A DNA stretch of 64,000 nt, from positions 1-64,000 of the forward strand of contig NZ_JAHQCW010000027.1 in assembly GCF_019042275.1 (NCBI RefSeq), in the 5' to 3' direction. The number at the start of each line of letters is the position of its first letter. Within the stretch, counting starts at the first letter, position 1. Of this stretch, positions 1 through 7,563 are shown piece by piece. Under the pieces are notes generated by a model that searched no databases, was not told where the DNA came from, and worked only from the letters and a program-made list of their open reading frames with translations. The DNA is from Diplocloster agilis (lineage in GTDB: Bacteria > Bacillota > Clostridia > Lachnospirales > Lachnospiraceae). A program made the translations under genes and the position numbers.

Positions 1-440
1 ACGTGAAGTCCGCCGGTCATCCTGAATCCGGCTTTCCGATTCCCCTAAGCGGAGACGCAGCCGCCCTATGCGCCCCCAGGGAGATACAAAAGAACCCGGT
101 CACCCGGAGCCGTCCCCGTATACCGCCCGCGGTTCCAAGGCGTAAGCAGAGGACATACAAAGGCTCCAGGAAGAACACTAAGTCAGTGCGACAGCTCCCA
201 CGGTTCAGAGACTCGGTTCCTGACCCCGGTTTTTCAATTCCACTAAGCGGCTGCCAGCGCAAGCCCTCCGCGCTCCCGGGGAGACACCAAAGAACCCGGC
301 CGCCGGGATGGTCTGCGGATACCGCACTGCCCAGGGTTCCCGATCTTAAACAGCGGGCATACCCAAACCCGAGGATGGAATTATTCAGGGGTAAACTCAT
401 TCAGGGACAGAACTCATTTAGGGTTAGTATTCCGTTATGA
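1..440. repeat. degenerate tandem repeat, period about 198 bp, two copies
   Basis: GC-rich non-coding DNA. The block starting CCGG at 28 (CCGG-TTT-CGATTCC-CTAAGCGG, then GCGC, GGGAGA-AC-AAAGAACCCGG, ATACCGC, GGTTCC) recurs with the same order of landmarks from 226, so there are two diverged copies about 198 bp apart. A third copy of the first 30 bases lies at 36790-36821 inside a terminator. The stretch 176-198 (CTAAGTCAGTGCGACAGC) also matches the right arm of the hairpin at 44715-44734. Long open frames exist on both strands here but have no ribosome site, and the two strands overlap almost completely, so I read them as artefacts of GC-rich repeat DNA. Function unknown. Confidence 0.6.
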
Positions 441-481
441 AAAAGTGTGGTAATATTATGGGGGGCCGAGGAGGAGGATTT

Positions 482-979
482 ATGTTTAAAGTGATTGTTA
501 TTGGGTGTCCTGGTGCGGGAAAAAGTACATTTGCGCGGAAATTACGAGACGCGGCCAAACTTCCGCTGTTTTATTTGGATGTACTTTGGCACAGGCCGGA
601 TCAAACGAATGTCTCAAGAGATGAGTTTGATGTATGTGTGGATGAGATAATTAAGAGGGATACATGGATTATAGATGGAAATTATCTGCGTACCTTGGAA
701 ACGCGTTTGGCAGCGTGCGATACGGTCTTTTTTATGGATTATCCTTTGGATGTCTGCTTGGCGGGCGCTAAATCCCGTATTGGAAAAAGGCGGGAAGATC
801 TGCCGTGGATCGAATCGGAGTTTGATGATGAATTTAAACAGTGGATCATGGATTTTCCGAAAGAACAGTTGCCTCAGATATATAAAATGCTGGAAAAGTA
901 TCAGGATAGTAAGAATATTATCATATTTAAGACAAGAAAAGATGCGGATGACTATTTGAATAAAATGTTCTCTCAGTAA
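482..979 (+). CDS. P-loop kinase-like ATPase (adenylate kinase / FlaR 'topology modulation' type)
   Basis: A 165-residue cytoplasmic protein with a clear Walker A loop GCPGAGKST at residues 8-16, followed by a strand ending FYLDVLWHRPD and a lid-like segment (KSRIGKRRED) typical of small nucleoside-kinase-fold proteins often annotated as DNA topology modulation protein FlaR. The substrate cannot be told from sequence. The start at 482 is chosen because GAGGAGGA lies 6-13 bases upstream; an in-frame ATG at 437 has no such site and would lie in the repeat region. It stands alone between the left repeat block and fba. Family assignment is fairly safe, function is not. Confidence 0.75.
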   Translation: MFKVIVIGCPGAGKSTFARKLRDAAKLPLFYLDVLWHRPDQTNVSRDEFDVCVDEIIKRDTWIIDGNYLRTLETRLAACDTVFFMDYPLDVCLAGAKSRIGKRREDLPWIESEFDDEFKQWIMDFPKEQLPQIYKMLEKYQDSKNIIIFKTRKDADDYLNKMFSQ

Positions 980-1164
980 GCCGTGCGGAGCGGGCGGGGA
1001 AGAAGTGGCAGCGGGCAGATGTATGGGAAAATGTGGATTTGTGTGGACATTAACGGAATAGGGAGTCTGGAAGTGTTGCTTTTTGGAGATAAACGTGAAC
1101 GTTAGGGTGGTATTTGTTGGATTTGTGTGGGGAAAAAAAGATGGAAAAAGTAAATGGTTTCATG

Positions 1165-1170
1165 TATAAT
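1165..1170 (+). promoter_or_regulatory. possible -10 box for fba
   Basis: TATAAT about 47 bases before the fba start. The matching -35 (TGGAAA at 17 bp spacing) is poor, so this is a weak call. Confidence 0.35.
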
Positions 1171-1216
1171 AGGGTAGGACTTGTTGTATAAAATAATGGT
1201 CATGGAGGTAGATAAA

Positions 1217-2080
1217 ATGTTAGTATCAGCAAAAGAGATGTTAGAGAAAGCGAAAGCGGGTCATTACGCAGTTGGACAGTTCAATATTAATAACCTGGAG
1301 TGGACAAAGGCAGTTCTTCTGACCGCGCAGGAGTTAAATTCTCCGGTTATCCTGGGTGTATCTGAGGGCGCCGGAAAGTATATGTGTGGATATAAAACGG
1401 TAGTTGGTATGGTGAACGGGATGCTGGAAGAGTTAAATATTACGGTCCCGGTAGCCCTGCATCTGGATCACGGCAGCTATGACGCATGTTATAAATGTAT
1501 CGACGCCGGCTTCTCTTCCATTATGTTTGACGGTTCCCATTATCCGATCGAAGAGAATGTGGAGAAGACGAAAGAGCTGGTGAAGGTCTGTGCGGAGAAG
1601 GGAATGTCCCTGGAAGCAGAAGTAGGCTCCATCGGCGGCGAGGAAGACGGCGTGATCGGTATGGGCGAGTGCGCGGACCCGAAGGAATGTAAGATGATCG
1701 CAGATCTGGGCGTTACCATGCTGGCTGCCGGCATCGGAAACATTCACGGAAAATATCCGGAAAACTGGGCAGGCTTAAGCTTCGAGACCCTGGACGCGAT
1801 CCAGCAGCTGACCGGCGAGATGCCTCTGGTTCTGCACGGCGGCACAGGAATCCCGGCGGACATGATTAAAAAAGCTATTACCCTGGGCGTTGCAAAGATC
1901 AACGTAAATACGGAGTGCCAGCTGTCCTTCGCAGCCGCTACCCGTAAATATATTGAAGAAGGCAAAGATCTGGTAGGCAAGGGCTTCGATCCCCGTAAAA
2001 TCCTGGCTCCCGGCCTGGAAGCGATCAAAGCAACCGTAAAAGAAAAAATGGAACTGTTCGGTTCTATTGGAAAAGCCTGA
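1217..2080 (+). CDS. fba: class II fructose-bisphosphate aldolase
   Basis: Zinc-dependent aldolase of glycolysis/gluconeogenesis, cleaving fructose 1,6-bisphosphate to dihydroxyacetone phosphate and glyceraldehyde 3-phosphate. The 287-residue protein has the full family motif set: ALHLDHG (catalytic D84, zinc ligand H85), LEAEVGSIGG, IGNIHGKYP with a zinc-ligand His, LVLHGGTG with the third zinc His and phosphate loop, and INVNTE. Start 1217 is preferred over the upstream ATG at 1181 because GGAGG sits 9 bases before it and family proteins begin MLVSAKEML. Monocistronic: a terminator follows directly. It serves as an internal reference for the degenerate aldolase at 59084, which lacks these residues. 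Confidence 0.95.
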   Translation: MLVSAKEMLEKAKAGHYAVGQFNINNLEWTKAVLLTAQELNSPVILGVSEGAGKYMCGYKTVVGMVNGMLEELNITVPVALHLDHGSYDACYKCIDAGFSSIMFDGSHYPIEENVEKTKELVKVCAEKGMSLEAEVGSIGGEEDGVIGMGECADPKECKMIADLGVTMLAAGIGNIHGKYPENWAGLSFETLDAIQQLTGEMPLVLHGGTGIPADMIKKAITLGVAKINVNTECQLSFAAATRKYIEEGKDLVGKGFDPRKILAPGLEAIKATVKEKMELFGSIGKA

Positions 2081-2099
2081 GAATCGAGTGGCTTATGAC

Positions 2100-2130
2100 A
2101 GATCCCCTGCCTGATGGCGGGGGATCTTTT
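2100..2130 (+). terminator. rho-independent terminator after fba
   Basis: AGATCCCC and GGGGATCT arms with a short GC loop followed by TTTT, 20 bases after the fba stop. Confidence 0.85.
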
Positions 2131-2267
2131 AAAAGGAGAAAATCTTTTTCGAGAACCGGCGGGTGTACGGCATCTATAAAAGCCACATTATTTTGCACAA
2201 TCATTTGAGCCAAAGTAATTCTAATCTGTAAAAAGTGTTTAAAGTTCAGCTTTTTTGAAAGATTTGC

Positions 2268-2296
2268 TTGATTTTTAGAAAGAATTAGTTTATCTT
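2268..2296 (+). promoter_or_regulatory. sigma-A promoter for glnA
   Basis: TTGATT at 2268-2273, exactly 17 bases, then TATCTT at 2291-2296. It lies about 145 bases before the glnA start, so the transcript has a long leader that contains two hairpins. Confidence 0.6.
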
Positions 2297-2305
2297 ATAG
2301 GAAGA

Positions 2306-2378
2306 TTGGAAACGATGTTTCCAGAGAATGAGACAGAACAAAGGCGTTCCAGTAATTGGAATGTCTTTTTTTATGCAA
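2306..2378 (+). promoter_or_regulatory. glnA leader with two hairpins, the second terminator-like
   Basis: The first hairpin is GGAAAC-GAT-GTTTCC. The second pairs GGCGTTCCA with TGGAATGTC around a TAAT loop and is followed at once by seven T residues, so it looks like an intrinsic terminator inside the leader of glutamine synthetase. Leader attenuation of glnA by ANTAR antiterminators is known in some clostridia, but I do not see the paired six-base loops with A1 and G4 that define ANTAR targets. The regulator is therefore open. Confidence 0.6.
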
Positions 2379-2440
2379 TGGGAAAGTGTCTCTCTTGCAG
2401 GGCTGTCAAATATATCTTAAAAGAGGAAAGGGTGTTAGTT

Positions 2441-4552
2441 ATGAGCGAACTGTTCAACGTAGCGGATATTTTCGGCGAAGATGTGTTTAGTGATGCGGTT
2501 ATGGAAGAGCGTCTTCCCAAAAAGGTTTACAAGGAATTGAGAAAAACCATTGATGAGGGAAAAGAACTGGATCCGATGATAGCCGAAGTGGTGGCAGGAG
2601 CGATGAAAGATTGGGCAATCGAAAAAGGGGCTACCCACTATACCCATTGGTTCCAGCCGCTGACCGGTGTGACTGCCGAAAAGCACGACTCTTTTATCTC
2701 AGCTCCCGTAAATGGAAAGGTCCTGATGGAGTTTTCCGGGAAAGAGCTGATTAAGGGAGAACCGGACGCGTCATCCTTCCCTTCCGGCGGACTGCGCGCT
2801 ACCTTTGAGGCGAGGGGCTATACCGCGTGGGACTGTACTTCACCGGCTTTCGTCAGACATGATGCCGCAGGTGCGATCTTGTGCATCCCCACAGCTTTTT
2901 GTTCTTATACGGGAGAGGCTCTGGACCAGAAGACGCCGCTGCTGCGTTCCATGGAAGCGCTGAATGTGCAGGCGCTTCGCCTGATAAGATTATTTGGCAA
3001 CACGACTTCGAAGAAAGTGACCCCTTCCGTAGGACCGGAACAGGAATATTTCCTGGTGGACCGTAAAAAATATTTACAGAGAAAGGACCTGATCTTTGCG
3101 GGGCGGACATTATTCGGCGCCATGCCTCCGAAGGGACAGGAGTTGGAAGACCATTACTTTGGAAGCATCCGGGAACGGATCGCGGCCTATATGAAGGATG
3201 TCAACAAGGAGCTGTGGAAACTGGGCGTATCCTCCAAAACGCAGCACAATGAAGTGGCCCCCGCACAGCATGAACTGGCTCCGATCTATGCAGTGGCAAA
3301 TATTGCCGTCGACCACAACCAGCTGATTATGGAAACGCTGAAAAAAGTGGCTGAGAGAAACGGCTTATACTGCCTGCTTCATGAAAAGCCCTTCGCCGGT
3401 GTGAACGGTTCCGGCAAACATAACAACTGGTCTGTCATCACAGATGATGGAATCAACCTGTTGAATCCCGGCAAGACACCTCATGAGAACATTCAGTTTC
3501 TCCTTGTACTGACCTGTATCCTGAAAGCGATAGACGAACATGCGGACCTGCTGAGAGAATCCGCTGCCGACGTCGGAAATGATCACAGGCTGGGAGCCAA
3601 CGAGGCGCCTCCGGCTATTATATCCATTTTCCTGGGAGAGCAGCTGGAGGATGTTCTGGAGCAGCTGGTAAGCACCGGAGAGGCGACCCACAGCTTGAAG
3701 GGCGGCAGACTCCAGACCGGTGTGAAGACTCTTCCCGATCTGGCAAAGGATGCGACCGACCGGAACAGGACTTCCCCGTTCGCCTTTACCGGAAATAAGT
3801 TCGAATTCCGTATGTGCGGTTCCAGAGATTCCATCGCATCTCCGAATACGGTGTTGAATACAATCGTTGCCGACGTTTTCTGTGAAGCGTGCGATATACT
3901 GGAAAAAGCAGATGACTTTGATATGGCGGTACATGATCTGATTAAAAAATACGCCAGTGAGCACCAGAGAATCGTATTTAACGGAAATGGTTATTCCGAC
4001 GAATGGGTGGAAGAAGCAAAACGCAGGGGACTTCCGAATATCACCTCCATGGTGGACGCGATCCCGGCGCTTATCACAGAGAAATCTATAAAATTATTCG
4101 AAAAATACGGCGTGTTTACAAAAGCGGAATTAGAGTCCCGCGTGGAAGTCAAGTATGAGACTTACGCGAAAGCGATCAATATTGAAGCGCGCACCATGGT
4201 TGACATGGCGAGAAAACAGATTATCCCGGCGGTAATCAAATACATCAAAGTGTTAGCGGACTCCATCAATTCTGTGAGGGCTGCCTGTGACGCCGATGTG
4301 TCGGTACAGACCGGGGAGCTGAAAGACGCATCTGCGCTTCTGGCTCAGACCAAGGCTGCCCTGGTCAGGCTGGAAGAAGTTACCGAAGCCGCTTCCGTCA
4401 TGGAAGAAGGCGAGAAGCAGGCTAAATACTACCATGACTCGGTTATGCCGGCCATGGAAGCGCTGCGAATCCCGGTTGACAAACTGGAGATGATCGTGGA
4501 CAAAGACCTCTGGCCGATGCCTTCTTACGGAGATCTCATATTCGAAGTTTAA
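2441..4552 (+). CDS. glnA: type III glutamine synthetase
   Basis: ATP-dependent ligation of ammonia to glutamate, the central nitrogen-assimilation step, in the cytoplasm. The 703-residue length fits the GSIII (GlnN) family and is far longer than GSI. Visible family signatures are [12 protein letters not shown] with metal-binding acidic residues, [11 protein letters not shown], and the nucleotide-loop signature [16 protein letters not shown], followed by [13 protein letters not shown] and FRMCGS. The start at 2441 follows AGAGGAAAGG and gives [13 protein letters not shown]; the open frame extends 45 codons further up through the leader hairpins, which makes the longer form unlikely. Flanked by its own promoter and terminator, so monocistronic. 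Confidence 0.95.
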   Translation: MSELFNVADIFGEDVFSDAVMEERLPKKVYKELRKTIDEGKELDPMIAEVVAGAMKDWAIEKGATHYTHWFQPLTGVTAEKHDSFISAPVNGKVLMEFSGKELIKGEPDASSFPSGGLRATFEARGYTAWDCTSPAFVRHDAAGAILCIPTAFCSYTGEALDQKTPLLRSMEALNVQALRLIRLFGNTTSKKVTPSVGPEQEYFLVDRKKYLQRKDLIFAGRTLFGAMPPKGQELEDHYFGSIRERIAAYMKDVNKELWKLGVSSKTQHNEVAPAQHELAPIYAVANIAVDHNQLIMETLKKVAERNGLYCLLHEKPFAGVNGSGKHNNWSVITDDGINLLNPGKTPHENIQFLLVLTCILKAIDEHADLLRESAADVGNDHRLGANEAPPAIISIFLGEQLEDVLEQLVSTGEATHSLKGGRLQTGVKTLPDLAKDATDRNRTSPFAFTGNKFEFRMCGSRDSIASPNTVLNTIVADVFCEACDILEKADDFDMAVHDLIKKYASEHQRIVFNGNGYSDEWVEEAKRRGLPNITSMVDAIPALITEKSIKLFEKYGVFTKAELESRVEVKYETYAKAINIEARTMVDMARKQIIPAVIKYIKVLADSINSVRAACDADVSVQTGELKDASALLAQTKAALVRLEEVTEAASVMEEGEKQAKYYHDSVMPAMEALRIPVDKLEMIVDKDLWPMPSYGDLIFEV

Positions 4553-4587
4553 ATATTTTAAATTTGATTACGCTGCGAAACGGCATG

Positions 4588-4622
4588 AAAAAGTCCCGGA
4601 CATAGGCCCGGGACTTTTTTTC
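4588..4622 (+). terminator. rho-independent terminator after glnA
   Basis: AAGTCCCGG and CCCGGGACTT arms with a 6-7 base loop, then an eight-base T run. Confidence 0.92.
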
Positions 4623-4700
4623 GTGGGAAATATGATGAAAACAGGACATGTCGAAAAAGGGGCATGGCAAAAAAGAAAGGCAAAAAGGCAAAAAATGGTA

Positions 4701-4731
4701 TTGACTCTTTCGCCGCGTTACGGTTTAACAT
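4701..4731 (+). promoter_or_regulatory. MerR-type promoter with 19-bp spacer
   Basis: TTGACT at 4701-4706 and TAACAT at 4726-4731 are separated by 19 bases, the over-long spacing that MerR-family activators correct by untwisting DNA. It lies directly upstream of the merR gene at 4754, so autoregulation is likely. A reading with 17-bp spacing would use the poorer TTTAAC. Confidence 0.5.
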
Positions 4732-4753
4732 GAGGATCAGGAAGGAGGAAACC

Positions 4754-5587
4754 ATGAAAACAGTAAAAGATGTATCAGAAATAACCGGGGTAAGCATTCG
4801 GACACTGCGGTACTATGATGAAATTGGGCTGCTGAAACCGACAAAGCTTACCGACTCCGGCTACCGGCTTTATGACAACAGGGCGTTGGAAAAACTGCAG
4901 CAGATTATGTTCTTTCGGGAACTGGAGATCCCTTTGGCCGAAATTAAAGAGATAATGGGGAATCCCGATTTCGACAAAAAACAGGTGCTGGCTGTTCAGA
5001 AATCTCTGTTGGAAAGCAAGAGAAACCGCTTAAACGGAATTATTGAACTGATTCATGATGTTATGGAAGGAGTAAATACGATGAATTTTAAAGCGTTCAA
5101 CGAGACTGATGTGGAACAGATTATAGCAGCTATGCAAAAGGAGTTATCAGAAGAACAGTTTGAGGAATTGATCAAAACCCACGGTGACGGAAGTGTGGAT
5201 GAATATAAAAAGATCCTGCTGGACGCACTGGAGAATGAAAAAGTCAGCGCAGACCTGCTGAGATGGTTCGGCAGTAAAGATAAGGTAATAGCCGGTATGG
5301 CCCCCATTGAAAACATAGAAGAAAAACGTCTGGACCACAATGAAATCTATCGGCAGCTGGCCGCTCTTCAAACCGCCAATGACGAAGAAGCGGAGAGAAA
5401 TCTGATCGGGGAACTGGCCGACAGCTATAAACAGCTGCTCCATCTGGACAATGCAAGGGCTTTCCTGATCGATCTGTCAAAAGAATATCTGCAGGATAAA
5501 AAATTGGCGGAAGCCAACGATGCCCAATACGGGAAAGGGAGCGCGGAATATATCGCGAAAGCGATCAGACGCTATTATGGCGTATAA
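4754..5587 (+). CDS. MerR-family regulator with TipAS-like ligand domain
   Basis: A 277-residue transcription activator. Residues 1-70 form the MerR winged helix (MKTVKDVSEITGVSIRTLRYYDEIGLLKP, YRLYD), then a dimerisation helix to about 110, then a helical C-terminal half that resembles the TipAS drug-binding domain (EQFEELIKTHGDG). Members of this group respond to peptide antibiotics or other hydrophobic compounds. The start at 4754 follows AAGGAGG; the frame is open 30 codons upstream but that part is Lys-rich, covers the promoter and is not family-like. No obvious efflux target lies next to it, so the regulated genes besides itself are unknown. Confidence 0.85.
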   Translation: MKTVKDVSEITGVSIRTLRYYDEIGLLKPTKLTDSGYRLYDNRALEKLQQIMFFRELEIPLAEIKEIMGNPDFDKKQVLAVQKSLLESKRNRLNGIIELIHDVMEGVNTMNFKAFNETDVEQIIAAMQKELSEEQFEELIKTHGDGSVDEYKKILLDALENEKVSADLLRWFGSKDKVIAGMAPIENIEEKRLDHNEIYRQLAALQTANDEEAERNLIGELADSYKQLLHLDNARAFLIDLSKEYLQDKKLAEANDAQYGKGSAEYIAKAIRRYYGV

Positions 5588-5590
5588 AGG

Positions 5591-5622
5591 AGGCGGCCCA
5601 TCTCCGAACTGCCGGGGCGGCC
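5591..5622. terminator. hairpin between convergent merR and yigZ
   Basis: GCGGCC and GGCCGC arms in the 40 bases between two convergent stop codons. No clear T run on either strand, so a weak bidirectional terminator at best. Confidence 0.4.
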
Positions 5623-5627
5623 GCTTG

Positions 5628-6290
5628 CTATATTTCCTTATCCAGAATCAGGACTTCCCCGTCCACGTTGGCATAGGTTACGGTAAGCGGTTCGGAGAAT
5701 ACCGGCCGCCCTCCGGCTGCTTCCATAATATCTGCCTTTAGAGAAGGAAAACGGTCCAGGGGAAACAGCACATGCAGGGTGACGGTGTCCGTGTACACGC
5801 TGTCCAGTGTGGGAATCTCGTTTTGAGCCAGCAGATACTGGATTTTCCCCATATCTGTATAATCACAGGAAATCGTGAGCTGACAGCCGGGTTTTTTCTC
5901 AATGATTACGCTTTGGGCGAGACCTTCCTGGGCAGCCCTGGAATAGGCTCTTACCAGACCGCCGGTACCCAGCAGGGTTCCGCCAAAATATCGGATAACC
6001 ACGGCGATGACATTATGAAGAGAAGCACCTGTCAGCACGTCCAGAATAGGACGGCCGGCCGTCTGGGCCGGTTCCCCGTCGTCGCTGCACCGCATCAGGC
6101 TGTTCTTTTGTCCGATGATATAGGCATAACAATGGTGCGAGGCGTCCCAGTATTTTTTCCTCAGGCGTTCCAACACCATAAGAGCCTCATCTTCCGATGC
6201 GGCCGGTTCAATGACGGCGATAAAACGCGATTTTTTTTCTATAATTTCTCCCTGGCCGCCCCGGTAAACGGTACAAGACTTTATTTCCAT
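5628..6290 (-). CDS. yigZ: YigZ/IMPACT-family protein
   Basis: A 220-residue cytoplasmic protein of the UPF0029/IMPACT family. The N-terminal domain carries the family marks KKSRFIAVI, ASHHCYAYIIG, DDGEPAQTAGRPIL and RYFGGTLLGTGGLVRAYS; the C-terminal 80 residues form the smaller ferredoxin-like domain (DUF1949). Eukaryotic relatives bind the Gcn1 translation-stress factor; the bacterial role is not settled. Its start lies 6 bases after the stop of the DUF6514-like gene on the same strand, so the two are probably one transcript from the promoter at 6794-6822. Confidence 0.9.
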   Translation of the reverse strand: MEIKSCTVYRGGQGEIIEKKSRFIAVIEPAASEDEALMVLERLRKKYWDASHHCYAYIIGQKNSLMRCSDDGEPAQTAGRPILDVLTGASLHNVIAVVIRYFGGTLLGTGGLVRAYSRAAQEGLAQSVIIEKKPGCQLTISCDYTDMGKIQYLLAQNEIPTLDSVYTDTVTLHVLFPLDRFPSLKADIMEAAGGRPVFSEPLTVTYANVDGEVLILDKEI

Positions 6291-6296
6291 ATGTAT

Positions 6297-6623
6297 TTAT
6301 CCGATTCTGGGTATATCCTGACAATATTCCTGGGACACTTTTTCGTCGATCAGCTCCAGCATACACATCGGCGTCACCAGATTCCGAATAAACTGATTCA
6401 GAATCTCCAGCACAAACTCCCTGGAATAGGAGATGGCCGCGGCGGTTTTCTGTTCCCGCAGAATTCCGTCTGACGCTTTGGACCACTTCATGATCCGCAT
6501 TCCGTACAGCGGCATATAATTGGACACATCCCTGGTTTCCTCCAGCAGGTAATACTCCAGGCGGATTTCTCCTTTCTCTGCATCTGTCATAAAACGGTTC
6601 CCTACCAATGTTAATTTTCTCAT
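6297..6623 (-). CDS. small conserved protein, DUF6514-like
   Basis: A 108-residue soluble protein starting MRKLTLVGNRFM with CAGGAGGAG correctly spaced before the ATG at 6623. The frame stays open further up but without a ribosome site. The pattern LEYYLLEE..., YGMRIMKW, FVLEILNQFIRNLVTP and MCMLELIDE resembles a small Clostridia-specific family that I recall as DUF6514; I cannot confirm the number. No catalytic motif is visible. It is upstream of yigZ in the same operon. Confidence 0.7.
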   Translation of the reverse strand: MRKLTLVGNRFMTDAEKGEIRLEYYLLEETRDVSNYMPLYGMRIMKWSKASDGILREQKTAAAISYSREFVLEILNQFIRNLVTPMCMLELIDEKVSQEYCQDIPRIG

Positions 6624-6793
6624 GCGAACTCCTCCTGAGGCTATTATAACGGAGGCGTGTCCAACCATAAAGCGGGATGTAACGCAGAAAAACCAAGGAA
6701 ACGGCCTGATCTGCTATGGTTCGGGGAGACTGCTGTCCCTTTTTATGGAAGGCGGGAGTTTTTTGTAGGAAACTGCGATATTTTCTAGTCATT

Positions 6794-6822
6794 ATTATAC
6801 CGGGGGCCGGGGGAAAGTGCAA
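6794..6822 (-). promoter_or_regulatory. promoter for the DUF6514-like/yigZ operon
   Basis: Read on the minus strand: TTGCAC (6817-6822), 17 bases, TATAAT (6794-6799). It lies about 170 bases before the start at 6623. Confidence 0.5.
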
Positions 6823-6894
6823 GAGTACGAACGGCGGTAAAATGGGTGTTAAATTGTGCGGAAAATTGAGTAGAAAATTGAGCAGATAATTCTA

Positions 6895-6926
6895 TTGACA
6901 TACACTTAAAATAAGTGCACTATAAA
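6895..6926 (+). promoter_or_regulatory. promoter with palindromic operator in the spacer
   Basis: TTGACA at 6895-6900 is followed by a perfect dyad CACTTAAAATAAGTG at 6903-6917 and then by CACTATAAA (a -10 at 6918-6923 with 17-bp spacing, or TATAAA at 6921). A repressor bound to the dyad would cover the space between -35 and -10. It drives the small coiled-coil gene at 6974. Confidence 0.6.
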
Positions 6927-6973
6927 AGAATAATAAAATATGGTGTCGGAGGATACCAAGAATAGGAGGATGT

Positions 6974-7237
6974 ATGATGCTGGATGAAAAAGATCTGCAG
7001 GCGTTCGCAGAAATCGTGGATTCACGGGTTGCTAAAACTGAAAACCTGGTGCTTGATGAATTGGGAAGGACACAGGAATATCTGGACCGAAGAGTGGAAG
7101 CTATACAAAAAAATCTGGAAGATTTACAACAGTATTACCGAATTGTGAAGCTTGAAAATGATACTACGGCCCTGGTACTTCAAATGATAGAAGCACTGCA
7201 AAAAGACGTTGAAAAACTCAAACAGAAAACGGCGTAG
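6974..7237 (+). CDS. small coiled-coil protein, unknown function
   Basis: An 87-residue protein made almost wholly of charged amphipathic helix (KTENLVLDELGRTQEYLDRR, VEAIQKNLEDLQQYYRIVK, then IEALQKDVEKLKQ), so a coiled coil is likely. No membrane segment, cysteine pattern or known domain. ATG codons at 6974 and 6977 are both possible behind AATAGGAGGA. It has its own promoter with a palindromic operator at 6903-6917, which suggests that it is conditionally expressed. Homologues of similar size with the opening (L/M)DEKDLQ occur in Firmicutes as uncharacterised proteins, from memory only. Confidence 0.65.
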   Translation: MMLDEKDLQAFAEIVDSRVAKTENLVLDELGRTQEYLDRRVEAIQKNLEDLQQYYRIVKLENDTTALVLQMIEALQKDVEKLKQKTA

Positions 7238-7534
7238 ATGGACTTGCGTTTTTCTTTTTATTCCAAAATAGGACATGCGATACCGATACGTTAGAATCAT
7301 GGCAGCCAGTCTGCCCTTGTCAGAATTTCATATCTATTTTCCAGATAATTCCTAAAACCTTAATATTTTCTCGTTCCTCCCTGTTTATAAAAATTTCGAT
7401 AATCTTTCAGGAAACCTCTTTCCGCCTGAATAAAATCCCAGAAATAGCCAATTATTTATCATAAGAATAGCTTAATTATTTATGAAAAAACGGGGCAATT
7501 TGTTTTTTTCCTTTATTTAGGCAGCTTTATTTGC
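7238..7534. other. non-coding AT-rich stretch before the PBP gene
   Basis: No open frame of note. On the minus strand one reading (about 7290-7345) gives NYLENRYEILTRADWLP before a stop, which looks like the eroded tail of a gene but is too short to identify. AATTATTTAT occurs twice, at about 7450 and 7484. Confidence 0.3.
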
Positions 7535-7540
7535 TATAAT
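7535..7540 (+). promoter_or_regulatory. -10 box for the class A PBP gene
   Basis: Perfect TATAAT 24 bases before the ATG; the -35 at proper distance is TTTATT, so recognition may need help. Confidence 0.45.
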
Positions 7541-7563
7541 GGATGGGATAAAGGAGGCATATT

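Noticed and set aside
3-440. 145-codon open frame (+) and an overlapping 127-codon frame (-) at the left edge
   Set aside because: No ribosome site, biased composition, both frames follow the tandem DNA repeat, so they are side effects of GC-rich repeats.
2306-2378. ANTAR-type dual hairpin in the glnA leader
   Set aside because: Neither loop has six bases with A1 and G4, so the defining pattern is missing.
2306-2440. 45-codon N-terminal extension of glutamine synthetase
   Set aside because: It covers the leader hairpins, has no ribosome site and is not family-like; the ATG at 2441 has both.
5772-6473. 233-codon open frame on the plus strand
   Set aside because: Antisense shadow of yigZ and the small upstream gene; no ribosome site and no family pattern.
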